From Chara braunii (taxonomy: Eukaryota; Streptophyta; Charophyceae; Charales; Characeae), in contig BFEA01000254.1 of the NCBI GenBank assembly GCA_003427395.1, forward strand, positions 1,474,442-1,526,412: a stretch of 51,971 nucleotides of DNA, written 5' to 3'. The notes beneath the pieces are model-generated. The model searched no databases. It saw nothing but the letters and a program-made list of their open reading frames with translations, and was not told where the DNA came from. How positions within the stretch are numbered: the stretch's first letter is position 1; each line of letters opens with the position of its first letter. Below, piece by piece: positions 1 through 9,669 of the stretch. Made by a program: the position numbers and the translations under genes.

Positions 1-12
1 AAAAAAAAGTAT

Positions 13-66
13 CTGGTCTCAACCATAGACCAGGGGGGTCCGGCGTTTTGGGAACGCCGGACCCCC
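13..66. repeat. Two adjacent perfect hairpins
   Basis: A 7-bp stem (13-19 with 27-33) is followed directly by a 14-bp perfect GC-rich stem (34-47 with 53-66) with a 5-base loop. This may be the structured end of a mobile element, since transposase-like coding begins a little downstream. No boundary or target duplication can be seen because the window starts here. Confidence 0.6.
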
Positions 67-114
67 AGGAGCAAAAAATTCCGACCGGATTTTGGCAAAA
101 AAATTCAGTTTTGA

Positions 115-163
115 TTTCGTTCAAAAAATATAATATGTCCGTTTTGACGAAATGGTTGTTGAC
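115..163 (+). repeat. Direct repeat, left copy (partner at 7209-7255)
   Basis: About 48 bases, running from TTTCGTTCAAAAAATATAA to GTTGTTGAC, recur in the same orientation at 7209-7255 with few differences. The two copies bracket the whole transposase region. They could be ends of a larger element or two copies of a subterminal repeat. Confidence 0.6.
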
Positions 164-199
164 ATATCAATGTCTTTCTAAACTGAGAGTAGAGGACGT

Positions 200-308
200 G
201 ATGAAGTGTATACATGACTACCGCATTCTCAAAGGGAAGGATAGGCGGAAGTGAGATGAAGTGTATACATGACTACCGCATTCTCAAAGGGAAGGATAGG
301 CGGAAGTG
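200..308 (+). repeat. 54-bp tandem duplication
   Basis: Bases 200-253 and 255-308 are identical 54-mers separated by one A (period 55). The second copy is in frame with the transposase-like reading frame that continues to 822. The first copy is out of frame with it, so this looks like a recent local duplication at the start of the coding remnant. Confidence 0.85.
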
Positions 309-1049
309 GTGGACAGTGAAACTTCATAACTTCATTTCGTTAGTTGAGCGTACGCCGACAGTCAAATCAATGGTGCAGTTGCACCTTGTGTGCGTCACTG
401 CTTGGTGTCTCCTATTAGGTGTCGGTCGGAACACGTTCAAAAGATACAGTGATGACCTCGACGACGGAATAGTCGATGCTCTTCACAACCATGACGGATG
501 TCCGCGGACAACGACCACCTACGCCATTACATGGTCGGCGTTCGATGACATAATCTTGGACGAGTCATATCCCATGCCAGATCAGACTAAGACAGGCCCG
601 AACTTCGAGATAAGAAATCACATTCGGCTTCCATCGGTGTACGCCACAAAGAAAGACGTCTTCCACAACATTCGTAGACGGCTCTCTAAGCTTGGTGTCT
701 ACTGCTCGTCGTACCAAGTCTTCTGCAAGATGTGGAGGGACTTTTTATGGCACGTTCGTCTGACAAGGGTGACCGACTACGCGAGATGCAACGAGTGCAT
801 TAAGAATACCATCCTCCTATAGGGTGCTCTGCCGAGCTGAGACGGGCACTTGTCGCAAAATAGAAACAACACATTGCATGACAGTCTGCACACTGAAAAT
901 TGTACAGCTTATGCTCCGCCGAGTCGGAACACAAAAAACAGAACGGCCTGTGTATCATCATCGATGGTATGGATCAAGCAAAAAAATGATTCCCCCATGC
1001 ATCAAGGAGACCAACATAAAAGTTCCCACGAAAAATGAAAGTTGAAAAA

Positions 1050-2275
1050 ACATTCCTTAAAAAAAAAATCATTCATATTTATAAATTATAATTCCAATAT
1101 TCGTCCAATCAAGGTAACCGGCGTTCGGGACGGGCCAAACGCTCGAACTCGAACGCCCGAACGTGTGGGGACCCTTTGGGATGCGTTCGGCCGTTCGGAT
1201 CGAACGCGGATCAAAAAAAATAAAAAAAGTAAAAACAAATCATCAAAAAAATATGAAAAAAGGATATGGTATGGAGAAAAATAAATTAAACAAGATTTGC
1301 CTGAGCATAACGTCCGAATTCCTTACCAAATTTGAAATAAAAATAAAATACACAGAACAAATACTAATANTAAAAATAAATAAAAATAAAAAGAGAATTA
1401 AATTTAGTGAGTGCACGAGCATGTTTTCGACACCGCCATCTTTGGCGATTTTTCTTTTTTTTTTTGGCATAGATAAATGCCCTGAAAATTTACAGATGTG
1501 TACTTCGCATAATACAAAACCCACTAAAAAAGTTTCAAAAAATAATAAAATTGTTTAGACCCCCAACTAAAGTGAAAAGGAAAAGTAAAAAGTGAAAAAC
1601 TACGTGGGCGTGCACGTTTTGACACCGCCATCTTTGGCGATTTTTAATTCTTATTTGGCTTAGCTAAATGACTTGAAAATTTACAGTCATATACCTAACG
1701 TGATAGGGAACTCAAAAAAAACAAATCAGGAACAAATAATTTTTTCTAGGCCCCAAAATATTTTTTGGCGGGGGCCGAACGCCGTCGGGTTCGGACCCCA
1801 TACTGGACCCCGAACGCCCGTACGTACGGAGGTCTGCTCGGGGACCTTCGTACGTACGAGCTGGTGACCTTGCGTCCAATTCTAAAATTTACAATTTTAT
1901 TTAATAAGTTCCCGTCTAAATATGAGTTTTTCCTTCCAACTATATTTATTTGTTCAATATGAAATGAAAGTCTGAACGAGTTAATGAAATATTTTAGTTA
2001 AACTTTCATTCTAGTAAAAAAAATATTTTCTAACTTAGACTGGAAATCCTTACTTAAAATGATAGTCCAATTAAAATATTTCATGAACTCATTCAGACTT
2101 TCATTCTATCTCAAACATGCAATTCAAATAAGAAGGGGTACCCCATTCTTGGAAGAAAAATGTTCAAGTAAGACGAAAATTTTTAAAATTGGAATGACAT
2201 TTTGTAAGATGAAATAAAAATTTGAAACTTAAAATAAAATTTTACAATAGAATGATAATTTAATTCTGGATTTTT
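1050..2275 (+). repeat. AT-rich foldback repeat, copy A (intron 1 filler)
   Basis: The first of three copies of a roughly 430-460 bp AT-rich repeat, split by the hAT-like insertion at 1110-1872. It contains its own internal inverted repeat: GGAATGAAAGTCTGG-type sequence on one side and CCAGACTTTCATTCC on the other. It aligns with 3735-4200 in the same orientation and with 2604-3055 in reverse. It occupies almost the whole proposed intron 1041-2300. Confidence 0.8.
1110..1872. mobile_element. Non-autonomous hAT-like element with 8-bp TSD
   Basis: The element starts CAAGGTAAC and ends GTGACCTTG, giving short terminal inverted repeats. It is flanked by the perfect 8-bp duplication CGTCCAAT (1102-1109 and 1873-1880). 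An 8-bp duplication with CAAGG-type ends is typical of the hAT superfamily. The other two copies of the host repeat (2604-3055 reversed, 3735-4200) show the uninterrupted site, which confirms an insertion. Its ends are GC-rich with repeated CGAACGCC-like motifs. The middle is AT-rich and holds two related modules that begin GACACCGCCATCTTTGGCG, near 1428 and 1620. There is no transposase, so it was mobilised in trans. One ambiguous base lies at 1370. Confidence 0.85.
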
Positions 2276-2603
2276 TTTTTTTTTTTACATTTGTCAAAAG
2301 CAATATCAAATAATATGATGATGAAAAAAAATCTCACAAGGATAAGCATGCACGGTAGGACACAATCGTTCTTTGTTCATACCTGGTTTCCGTACTTTTC
2401 GCACAACTCAAACTCAGTTATCACCTCCATCGCCAAAGTGTTAAGAGATGTTAAGGCACGGGAAGGGACGCTCCCATTGAAGTTGCGGGTACAAACAGAC
2501 AACTATGAGGGACAAAACAAAAACAAGTATGCGTTCGCCTTCATGGTCATACTTATCGAATTTCCTATATTCGAGGTCGTCGAAATCAATGAAAAGTTTT
2601 GCT

Positions 2604-3055
2604 AAAATTAAATAATCATTCTATAATAAAATTACAATCTAAATTTTAAATTTTCATTCCATTTAAAAAATGTCATTCTAATTTTAAAATTTTTCATCTT
2701 ACTTGCAAACTTTCATTCCAAGAATAGGGTATCCCTTTTTATTTGGACTGCTTGCTCGAGATGGAATGAAAGTCTGGATGAGTTCATGAAATATTTTAAT
2801 TGGACTGTCATTCTAAGTAAGGATTTTCAGTCATAAATATGTTAATCCAATCTAAATTAGAAAATATTTGTTATAGTAAACAAAAAATTTAATTAAAACA
2901 TTTCATAAACTCGTCTAAACTTTCATTCCATCTTGAACAAATAGATGTATTTAGAAGGGAAAGTTCATATTTAGACGATAACTTATCAAATAAAACTGAA
3001 AATTTTCGAATTGGACGAACATTGGAATGATAATTTATAGGAAGGAATTTTTTTT
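2604..3055 (-). repeat. AT-rich foldback repeat, copy B, inverted (intron 2 filler)
   Basis: Reverse-orientation copy of the repeat at 1050-2275 and 3735-4200, without the hAT insertion. It fills the proposed intron 2596-3114. The donor is GTTTTG, and the acceptor is GGTTCAG directly before the codons for IVGHTHTEID. Joining across it restores the expected order of conserved motifs (EINEK then IVGHTH). Confidence 0.8.
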
Positions 3056-3734
3056 TATGGAATGTTTTTTCAACTTTTATTTCTCGTGGGAATTTTTCTA
3101 TTGATAAGGTTCAGGATAGTGGGTCACACACACACTGAGATAGATGCGAAGTTCGGCTTGTTTGCAAAAAAATTGAGCGGTTGTGATGCTCACATTATGG
3201 ACGAGCTTTTCGATGTCCTCAAAGCGTCATGTAAAGAGGAAGTCGGCTGCACGTTGCTCATTGAACTTGCTGACTGAAAAACCACCATAGACCCTACATC
3301 AATCACAACATCAAGGGTCATGCCATGCCGCACCTCTTTCGATTTTACATGGATGGGGACAACCCCGCCATGTTGTATAAAGAGTTCTGGACCAAAAAAA
3401 AGTGGAAGCCAGAAATTGGCCCTGTGTATTGGTTAAAAAGGGGTGCACATAACGGGTGGGCAGGGCCTTAATGGGGTTTCGTGCCTTGCCGCGAGTTGCC
3501 TAACCCATAGACAGGCAATTTCTTTAACGGAATAGCGGGAGTGCGTGTTCTTCATAAATTGTGAAAAAGTTCGTAAATCCAATAGGAGACGCAAAACGAA
3601 CACACAAAGACGATGAAATTTAGACGCTTGAGCTACTGGACCGACCATCTCAAGAAGTTTGAAAACATATCGCAAGAGGACAGCAGTACGGTGCTCCTTC
3701 AAGGTGTCTTCTGACCAGCAAAAATGTCTGATTA

Positions 3735-4200
3735 AAAAAATAATTCTTCATATTTATAAATTATCATTCCAATGTTTGTCCAATTCTAAAATTTCCAGTT
3801 TTATTTGATAAATTCCCGTCTAAATATGAGTTTTCCCTTCCAACTACATCTATTTGTTCAAGATGGAATGAAAGTCTGGACGAGTTTATGAAATGTTTTA
3901 ATCAAACTTTCATTCTACTACAACAAATATCTTCTAATTTATATTGGATTNACCTATTTATGANTGAAAATCCTTACTTANAATGANANTCCAATTAAAA
4001 TATTTCATGAACTCATCCAGACTTTCATTCCATCTCTAGCATGCAGTTCAAATAAGAAGGGATACCCTATTCTTGGAAGGAAAGTTATCAAGTAAGACGA
4101 AAAATTTTCAAATTGGAATGACATTTTTTAAAATGGAATAAAAATTTAAAATTTAGAATATAATTTTACTATAGAATGAATATTTAATTCTAGGAATTTT
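3735..4200 (+). repeat. AT-rich foldback repeat, copy C (third interruption)
   Basis: Same orientation as copy A and close to it in sequence. It separates the W-rich tail of block 3 from block 4. It contains five ambiguous bases (3951, 3964, 3981, 3987, 3989), consistent with difficulty in separating near-identical repeat copies. A plausible donor is CAAG|GTGTCT near 3700; no acceptor that keeps the frame was found. Confidence 0.8.
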
Positions 4201-4742
4201 TTTCTGTTGGACGCTCTGAATCCGCAGTTCAAGCCACATGAGTGCGTCGACATCAACAACTTTGTCATCTTCCACACACTCGACGAGTAAGTTGCAAAGG
4301 ATTGCATATTCTGGATCCAATGCGTTATGGAGTGGGATGATAATCGTATCCTTGTCAAGTACTGGACACCTTGCGGAAGGGAGCGCGACTTGCCGAAGCT
4401 CAATGCAGATGCATGGGCAAAGACATGGAAGGCCAAACCTGAATATTACGATGGCTGGCAAGACCTCGGCGTCGTTGTGTGGGCATGAGTCAACAATAAA
4501 CGCTATGAGACAGGTATGCGGATCCCTAAGCGAGAGAGTCTCAATAGACAGTTGTCGTCGGCCGTCCCTAACAAGATGGCTGCATCAACGCAAGATATGA
4601 GATCTGCTTTAGACACATGTGTGTAAACGTGATGAAGAAAGGAGTATGAGCGAGGATCATTTGTTCAATACGAACAACATAGAGCACATCATTAATTGTT
4701 TGATTGGATTGCATTTTTTTTCTTTTTTTTCCTTGTGTTTAA

Positions 4743-5880
4743 AATGTCTGCATCGTCGGAGTAGAAGCGTAATGAGAAATGGGGGACGTTGGTGAAATGG
4801 GAGGACCTCCTATCATGGAAAACAATAACGCAAATCAGGGTTGTCCCTGTGGAGGCAGTCGACTGGTCGGTATTGGAGCCCTCGATTGAGTTGTGGTACG
4901 ACGCGGAACGCTTACAAGTTTACAACCTCGCCAAGACGGTTGAGCTTAATGCAAACAACGAAAGGCAAAGTAGTGGCAAATGAACTAAAGTGTTTTACGG
5001 GTTGGGGCTTGTCCATATGCGGGGGGAGAATGACTGTAAATGATCAGTGTCATGCGTGGCATATCGTTCAAACGGTGATCTTATACGGATTCAACGAACT
5101 AACAATAACATGCAAATAGCGACGTTGAAGTATGTAAAATATCTATGCAACGAAATCAAAGACGCTATCAACAAAAGGTTGACGATCGTCATTCACGTGG
5201 CGACGACTTTAATCACATGTCACAACGAAGACGAAAAAAAACGAAAACTGAGAAAAATTAACACAATAACAAAGTTCAATATTGTCAATCATATTGGTAG
5301 GCGCAAAAGTGGCAAACGGAACAACTTGCAGTCTGTCTTGCGTAAGTGTCCGCATTGACTGGCTTTCAACAACCACACTAATCACTCTCTACTGATCCGC
5401 ATATGCATACGGGGAATAGCAATGACTCTCTGGGCTTATGCAAGCGGTGCATTTTGTTTCATACTTTATACCTAATTGTGATGTTTATGTTTTTTTACCG
5501 CCCCCATAAAGTATGAACCCAACATGGATGCTCAGACAGTGACGACAGGAGAAGTGGAAAATGTCGATAAAATGAGCAGACATGACATCTGAGCGACTAA
5601 AAAGGCATTGTAACATCATCGGACTCATCAAGTGGGATTTTTCCCATAATGAACCGTCACTAAACTTATATCCTCGCAGTGTAAGAAGAAAAATTTCCAA
5701 TCTCATGAAGATATGCGACCACAATAGTACTTACAAGAACGAAGGGATCGCAGCGTACAAACAAGTATTATACGGTTACGGGTTTGTATCTGTTAGGGTG
5801 ACACATAAATGCGGCGCAACTATTGCATGTGTTGTTGTAAGCTATCACCAATGGCTAGCAGTATATGCAACACAGATATG
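4743..5880 (+). pseudogene. Unidentified decayed coding region
   Basis: A T-rich tract near 4710 is followed by ATG and a frame with an early stop. It continues as a 64-residue frame (4789-4983), a lysine-rich frame ending GKRNNLQSVLRKCPH (5047-5358) and a 99-residue frame (5582-5881). Amino acid use is protein-like and lies immediately downstream of the transposase remnant, so a second gene or C-terminal exons of the same element are possible. I do not recognise a family. Confidence 0.35.
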
Positions 5881-6438
5881 AAAACACAAGATATCGTGAA
5901 GGGACGATGAAGATTTGATGATGCGAGCATACAAGCAGCACATAAAACAGTATTGTATTGACGCACTGGATGCGCAACGTTGGAATTCGTAGCTTGAAAA
6001 ACATCTGCCACTGTCGGGATATCGCCAATCACCATAAAAGACCAAGACGCATCAAAGGTTAACCACAAATACAGGAAAACAAAAGTAACTATCAACTTCA
6101 ACATCATGGATAGTGTACTCCGCCGAGAAAACGGGCAACGCAACAACCTCATCCACTTACCACGTTGTTGCACCTAGTGACAGAAGATTGTTAATGAGTC
6201 GTTGCTTACAAGGTAGTTAAATTTTATGGCCATGAAGATTTTCGTGCATTGGAGTTGGAGTATACGTTTTTATTTTTGTCATCAACTAATTTAGTTTTTT
6301 TTTCCCTTGTTCACAAGGCGGATTTCCTTCAGGTCGCTACATATTCACCATATTTTTTCAACAAAAATTTTCATTTTTAAAAAAGTATAGACTATGTATC
6401 ATATGTATCACTTTTTTGTAGACGTTAATAGAGACTAT

Positions 6439-6462
6439 TAGAGAGAGAGAGAAAGATGGGTT

Positions 6463-6516
<54 letters not shown>

Positions 6517-6545
6517 TGGGTTGACAGAGAGAGAGAGGGAGAGAG
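6439..6545 (+). repeat. (GA)n microsatellite with internal duplication
   Basis: The GA tract contains two identical interruptions (GAAAGATGGGTTGACAGAG), so a unit of about 60-65 bases was duplicated within the microsatellite. Confidence 0.9.
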
Positions 6546-6689
6546 TAAAGGGGAACGCGGAGATGTCCTCTCTACGTGCACAATGTAAAAAAAAAACACA
6601 TGAACAACATTGTTGCCTGAACATGATTTCAATTTTCAATGTTCATCTCTTATTTTCAAACAGAGCACTTCGATAATAAATAAATATAT

Positions 6690-6775
6690 TTGGGGGGGGG
6701 GGAACAAAACAGGGGGCTCAATATCTTTCCAAGGGAGGGCAGGAGGGCAGGGGGGCAAAGGGGAGGGTATTTGCG
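6690..6775 (+). other. G-rich tract with quadruplex potential
   Basis: Runs of 3-10 G recur on the plus strand: a G10 run near 6690, GGGGG near 6714, then GGGAGGGCAGGAGGGCAGGGG and GGGGAGGG at 6735-6769. CACTTCGATAA occurs on both sides (about 6666 and 6788), so the G-rich segment may lie between short direct repeats. Confidence 0.6.
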
Positions 6776-7208
6776 GGGACAACAAAACACTTCGATAAGA
6801 ATTAAATATATATAAACAAACATACAAATAAGAAACCAACCAATGCAATAATGAAACAACTCACATATATATTGCCAATCATAGATGTTTTGGGTATGGT
6901 ACTCAATATGTTTCTCTCATCTTCATGCATTAGCCGCAAAAAAATAGAAAATTTCATAATTTTATACTGTGAAAGATAATAAATGTTAATCGATATACTT
7001 GAAAAGTAATAAAACTCATCATAAAGACCCCTATAGCTTCATATAATGACAATGAAATTATAACACCCTCCAAATTTTGTAAAAAAACGATATTAAATGT
7101 GTGGTTAAGAGGACCACAAAATACAAAAAAATGTGGGTTACCTCCCAAAAAATTAACTTAACAAAACATCAAAAGTCACTAAAATCACAATGAAAATGAC
7201 AATTCCAG

Positions 7209-7255
7209 TTTCGTTAAAAAATATAAAATGTCTGTTTTTACGAAATCGTTGTTAC
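7209..7255 (+). repeat. Direct repeat, right copy (partner at 115-163)
   Basis: Second copy of the roughly 48-base repeat. It ends exactly where LINE coding sequence of the next element begins (about 7256), so this is also a junction between two elements. Confidence 0.6.
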
Positions 7256-9608
7256 TAGAGCTCTACCGAAGAGTGACAGGTGCGTAGCAGGACCCCAAAT
7301 GGTGATGCGGCTGATGACTTTCTGCTGCAATAGATCATTTTGGGCATCTACACATCTGCTCAAGGTGACTTGTATCCCCAGATACCATTTTGATGTGCCT
7401 TCTACGACCCTCTTCATTCCCCATTCCACTGCAACGCAATATCTATTTGACATAAAATAAACACTTTTGTTCCAGTTCACTGTGGCCCCGGACATGTCCG
7501 CATATTGTACTAAGCAAGCTTTATTAGGATGAATCCTAATATTACTCACTAGGACTTTCAGTTGTAAAACAAAGAGTGGAGGGGTCAAGGGATACCCTTA
7601 GCGAAGCGACCTGGAAAGGAAAAATGGTCGTGAGATATGACCATTTACAGCAACTTAGGCCGTCGAAAATACGTATAGCTTAGAGACCCATCGACAAAAG
7701 TTACTCTCGAAGCTCTTCTGTTTCAGGGTTGTGAGCACATACGCTCAGTTGACCCTGTTATACGCGTTCTCCAGATCTAGCAGGAGAACCACCACATCAA
7801 ATTTTTCCTCGTGAATCCATTCGAATGCTTCGATCACAGTCACAATGTTGTCTAGAATGGACCTGCCTTGTACAAAGGTTGCCTGATCTCGGCCTACCAG
7901 CCCCGACATATATTTCCCTAATCGACATGCCAACAGTTTTGCTAAGATCTTATAGGAGACATTAAGCAATGAGAGAGGTTTTCAGTTTCTAATTTCCGCT
8001 TTGTCTCTTTTTTTGTACATGACAGTAATGACTCAATGAACCATACCTTGAGAGAGGTGCCTGTATGATAAGGTTGTGTTGAAGATGCTCACCAGGCGGG
8101 GTATGAGAATGGCGTTGTGTTGTTGGTACAGTTCCACGGTTAGACCGTCTCTACTGGGGTTTTTGCCCTTCACCATATGTTTTAGAGTTTCTAAAACTTC
8201 CTTGATTGAAATTGGTCTGTCGAGATCTAACCTCCCTGGTTGTGGTAAGCGGACGGTTGTGTTTGCCAAGTAATCCGTCCCAAGGGAGAAATCTGTGTCT
8301 GGGTGTTCCCTGGCCTGCGAGAAGTCATAATGTCCTGGAAGTATTGTACAGCGTAGTCACACATCTTGGTTGAGGTGGTGGCTGGTCTTGCTTCGGGAAT
8401 GAAGGGGTGGTGAAGTTGTTTTATTGCCCGTGCCACTCTTTTTGGCAGTAGGCGTTGGAAGGATTTCTTGGTCATTTTCTCGTAGACTGCAATTCCTTTA
8501 ATTGTTAGTCTCTCAGCCCACTCATCTAATGCAGCCTATTGCAAATTATCCCAATCCGTTAGTAACTTCGATCGTTCCCCTGCCTAGGATATCGATGAGA
8601 CAAGGTGCAATTTCTTCATATTCTCCACCCATTCCAGATACCGCAATATATGACTTTCCTCGTTATTTTTCATTGCAGCCAGGATCAGTGAGACGATATT
8701 GAGAAGACCATACGCCATGCAGGTGCTTACATCCCACCAGTCCCCCAATGGCTCGAAGTGTTGTTTCGCATCTGACCATTTGCCAAAAAAAATATTGATC
8801 GAGACTGAGAGGCTCTGGTCTTTCAGGTTCCGGGTATTCAACCTAAAGTAACCTTTGCCCTTACCTTCACTGTGTGCAATATGAAATATTGCCTTTATAG
8901 GGTAATGGTCTGATAAGGGGTGCTTGAACACTTTCACGTCTAACAACGCATCCCACGAGGATGGGCTAAGGAGGAGCGCATCGAGCCTCCTGAATGTGTC
9001 TAAATTCCCTCATTCCGAGGATGCACAGCACCATGTTAAGCCTGGGTCTAGGGGGTGCATCAGTCTAAATGCATCACACAAATCTAGGTCCAGCATGTAG
9101 TCCGTGAGTGCCAATGTCGCAGTGTGTCCGCGGGTCCAGCCGAGGGTGTGAAGATACCATCAAGCGAACAGTTCCAGTCCCCTACTAGTGCTAACAGATT
9201 GTCCACACTTGTATGGGAGATTAAGTCCTCAAAGAACAGCCTGCGATCAGATCTGTGTACTAGAGCATAAACATTCATAATTGTCCACTCTTTCTCCTCC
9301 AACCAGAATTTTACCCAGGCCCAACATCCCCATAGGTCTGCGGCAGCGTCGATGATTTCTATGGGGGTGTCCTTATGAATTAGAATGCCCAATCCCTCTC
9401 TGGTTTCTACTGTTGGAGACCAAATTTATGGCTCGTCCCACCAATTGCCCAGTTCCAGCAACTTTCTGTCATCCTATTTGCTCTTTTGTACAATGATGAA
9501 GTGAATGCGGTGTCTGTGTAACCAAGTTTTTAATCTTGTTTCTTTCTTCCTTTTCGTTGTATCTCCCAAACTCCTTGTGTTCCAAATAGCAATTGTTAGA
9601 TTATCCAT
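7256..9608 (-). pseudogene. LINE 1 ORF2: endonuclease / reverse transcriptase, broken
   Basis: The start ATG is at 9608 with AIWNTRSLG, the N-terminal motif of an APE-type endonuclease. LVGDWNCSLD (GDxN motif, about 9160) and SDHYPI (SDH motif, about 8905) follow. The reverse transcriptase has KGKNPSRDGLTVELYQ (about 8140), YKILAKLLACRL (about 7950), DQATFVQGRSILDNI, LDLENAYNRV (about 7750) and PLTPPLFVLQL. The catalytic YADD segment is missing: the frame passes directly from RIHPNKACL to VQYADMSGATVNWNKS (about 7500). Several stops and frame changes are present. It would have copied its RNA by target-primed reverse transcription in the nucleus, but this copy cannot be active. Confidence 0.9.
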
Positions 9609-9669
9609 CTAACCGTAAGTCCTGCACCCTGGATTGGATGTGGAGGGTCGCGGTCGTGATTGGGGCGGG

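Larger units (their letters stand above)
255..4625 (+). pseudogene. Decayed DUF7869-type transposase-like gene, multi-exon
   Basis: Coding blocks match the layout of DUF7869 proteins, a transposon-encoded RNase H-like family common in algae and early plants. Block 1 (255-1040) has a VCVTAW...GVGRNTF segment, an MWR...RVTDYARCNEC segment and the acidic motif IIIDGMDQAK (about 951-980). Block 2 (2301-2595) has HGR and QTDNYEGQNKNKY. Block 3 (3115-about 3715) has IVGHTHTEID, then a frame change into HLFRFYMDGDNPAMLYKEF and a W-rich tail. Block 4 (about 4205-4625) continues in one frame with two stops. The candidate acidic triad (DGMDQ, QTDN, HTHTEID) is visible, but stops at 820 and beyond and a one-base slip in the A run near 980 break the gene. 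GT...AG junctions that keep phase can be proposed: 1041-2300 (phase 1) and 2596-3114 (phase 2). The third junction is unresolved. Family assignment is from motif recall, not a search. Confidence 0.75.
5882..7208. other. No gene seen; AT-rich with microsatellite and G-rich tract
   Basis: No supported coding sequence. It holds the GA repeat at 6439-6545, the G-rich stretch at 6690-6775 and AT-rich sequence from 6780 to 7200. Confidence 0.6.

Noticed and set aside
7308-7316. CTGATGA on the plus strand as a hammerhead core.
   Set aside because: No stem II and no downstream GAAA in the right position; it lies in LINE coding sequence.
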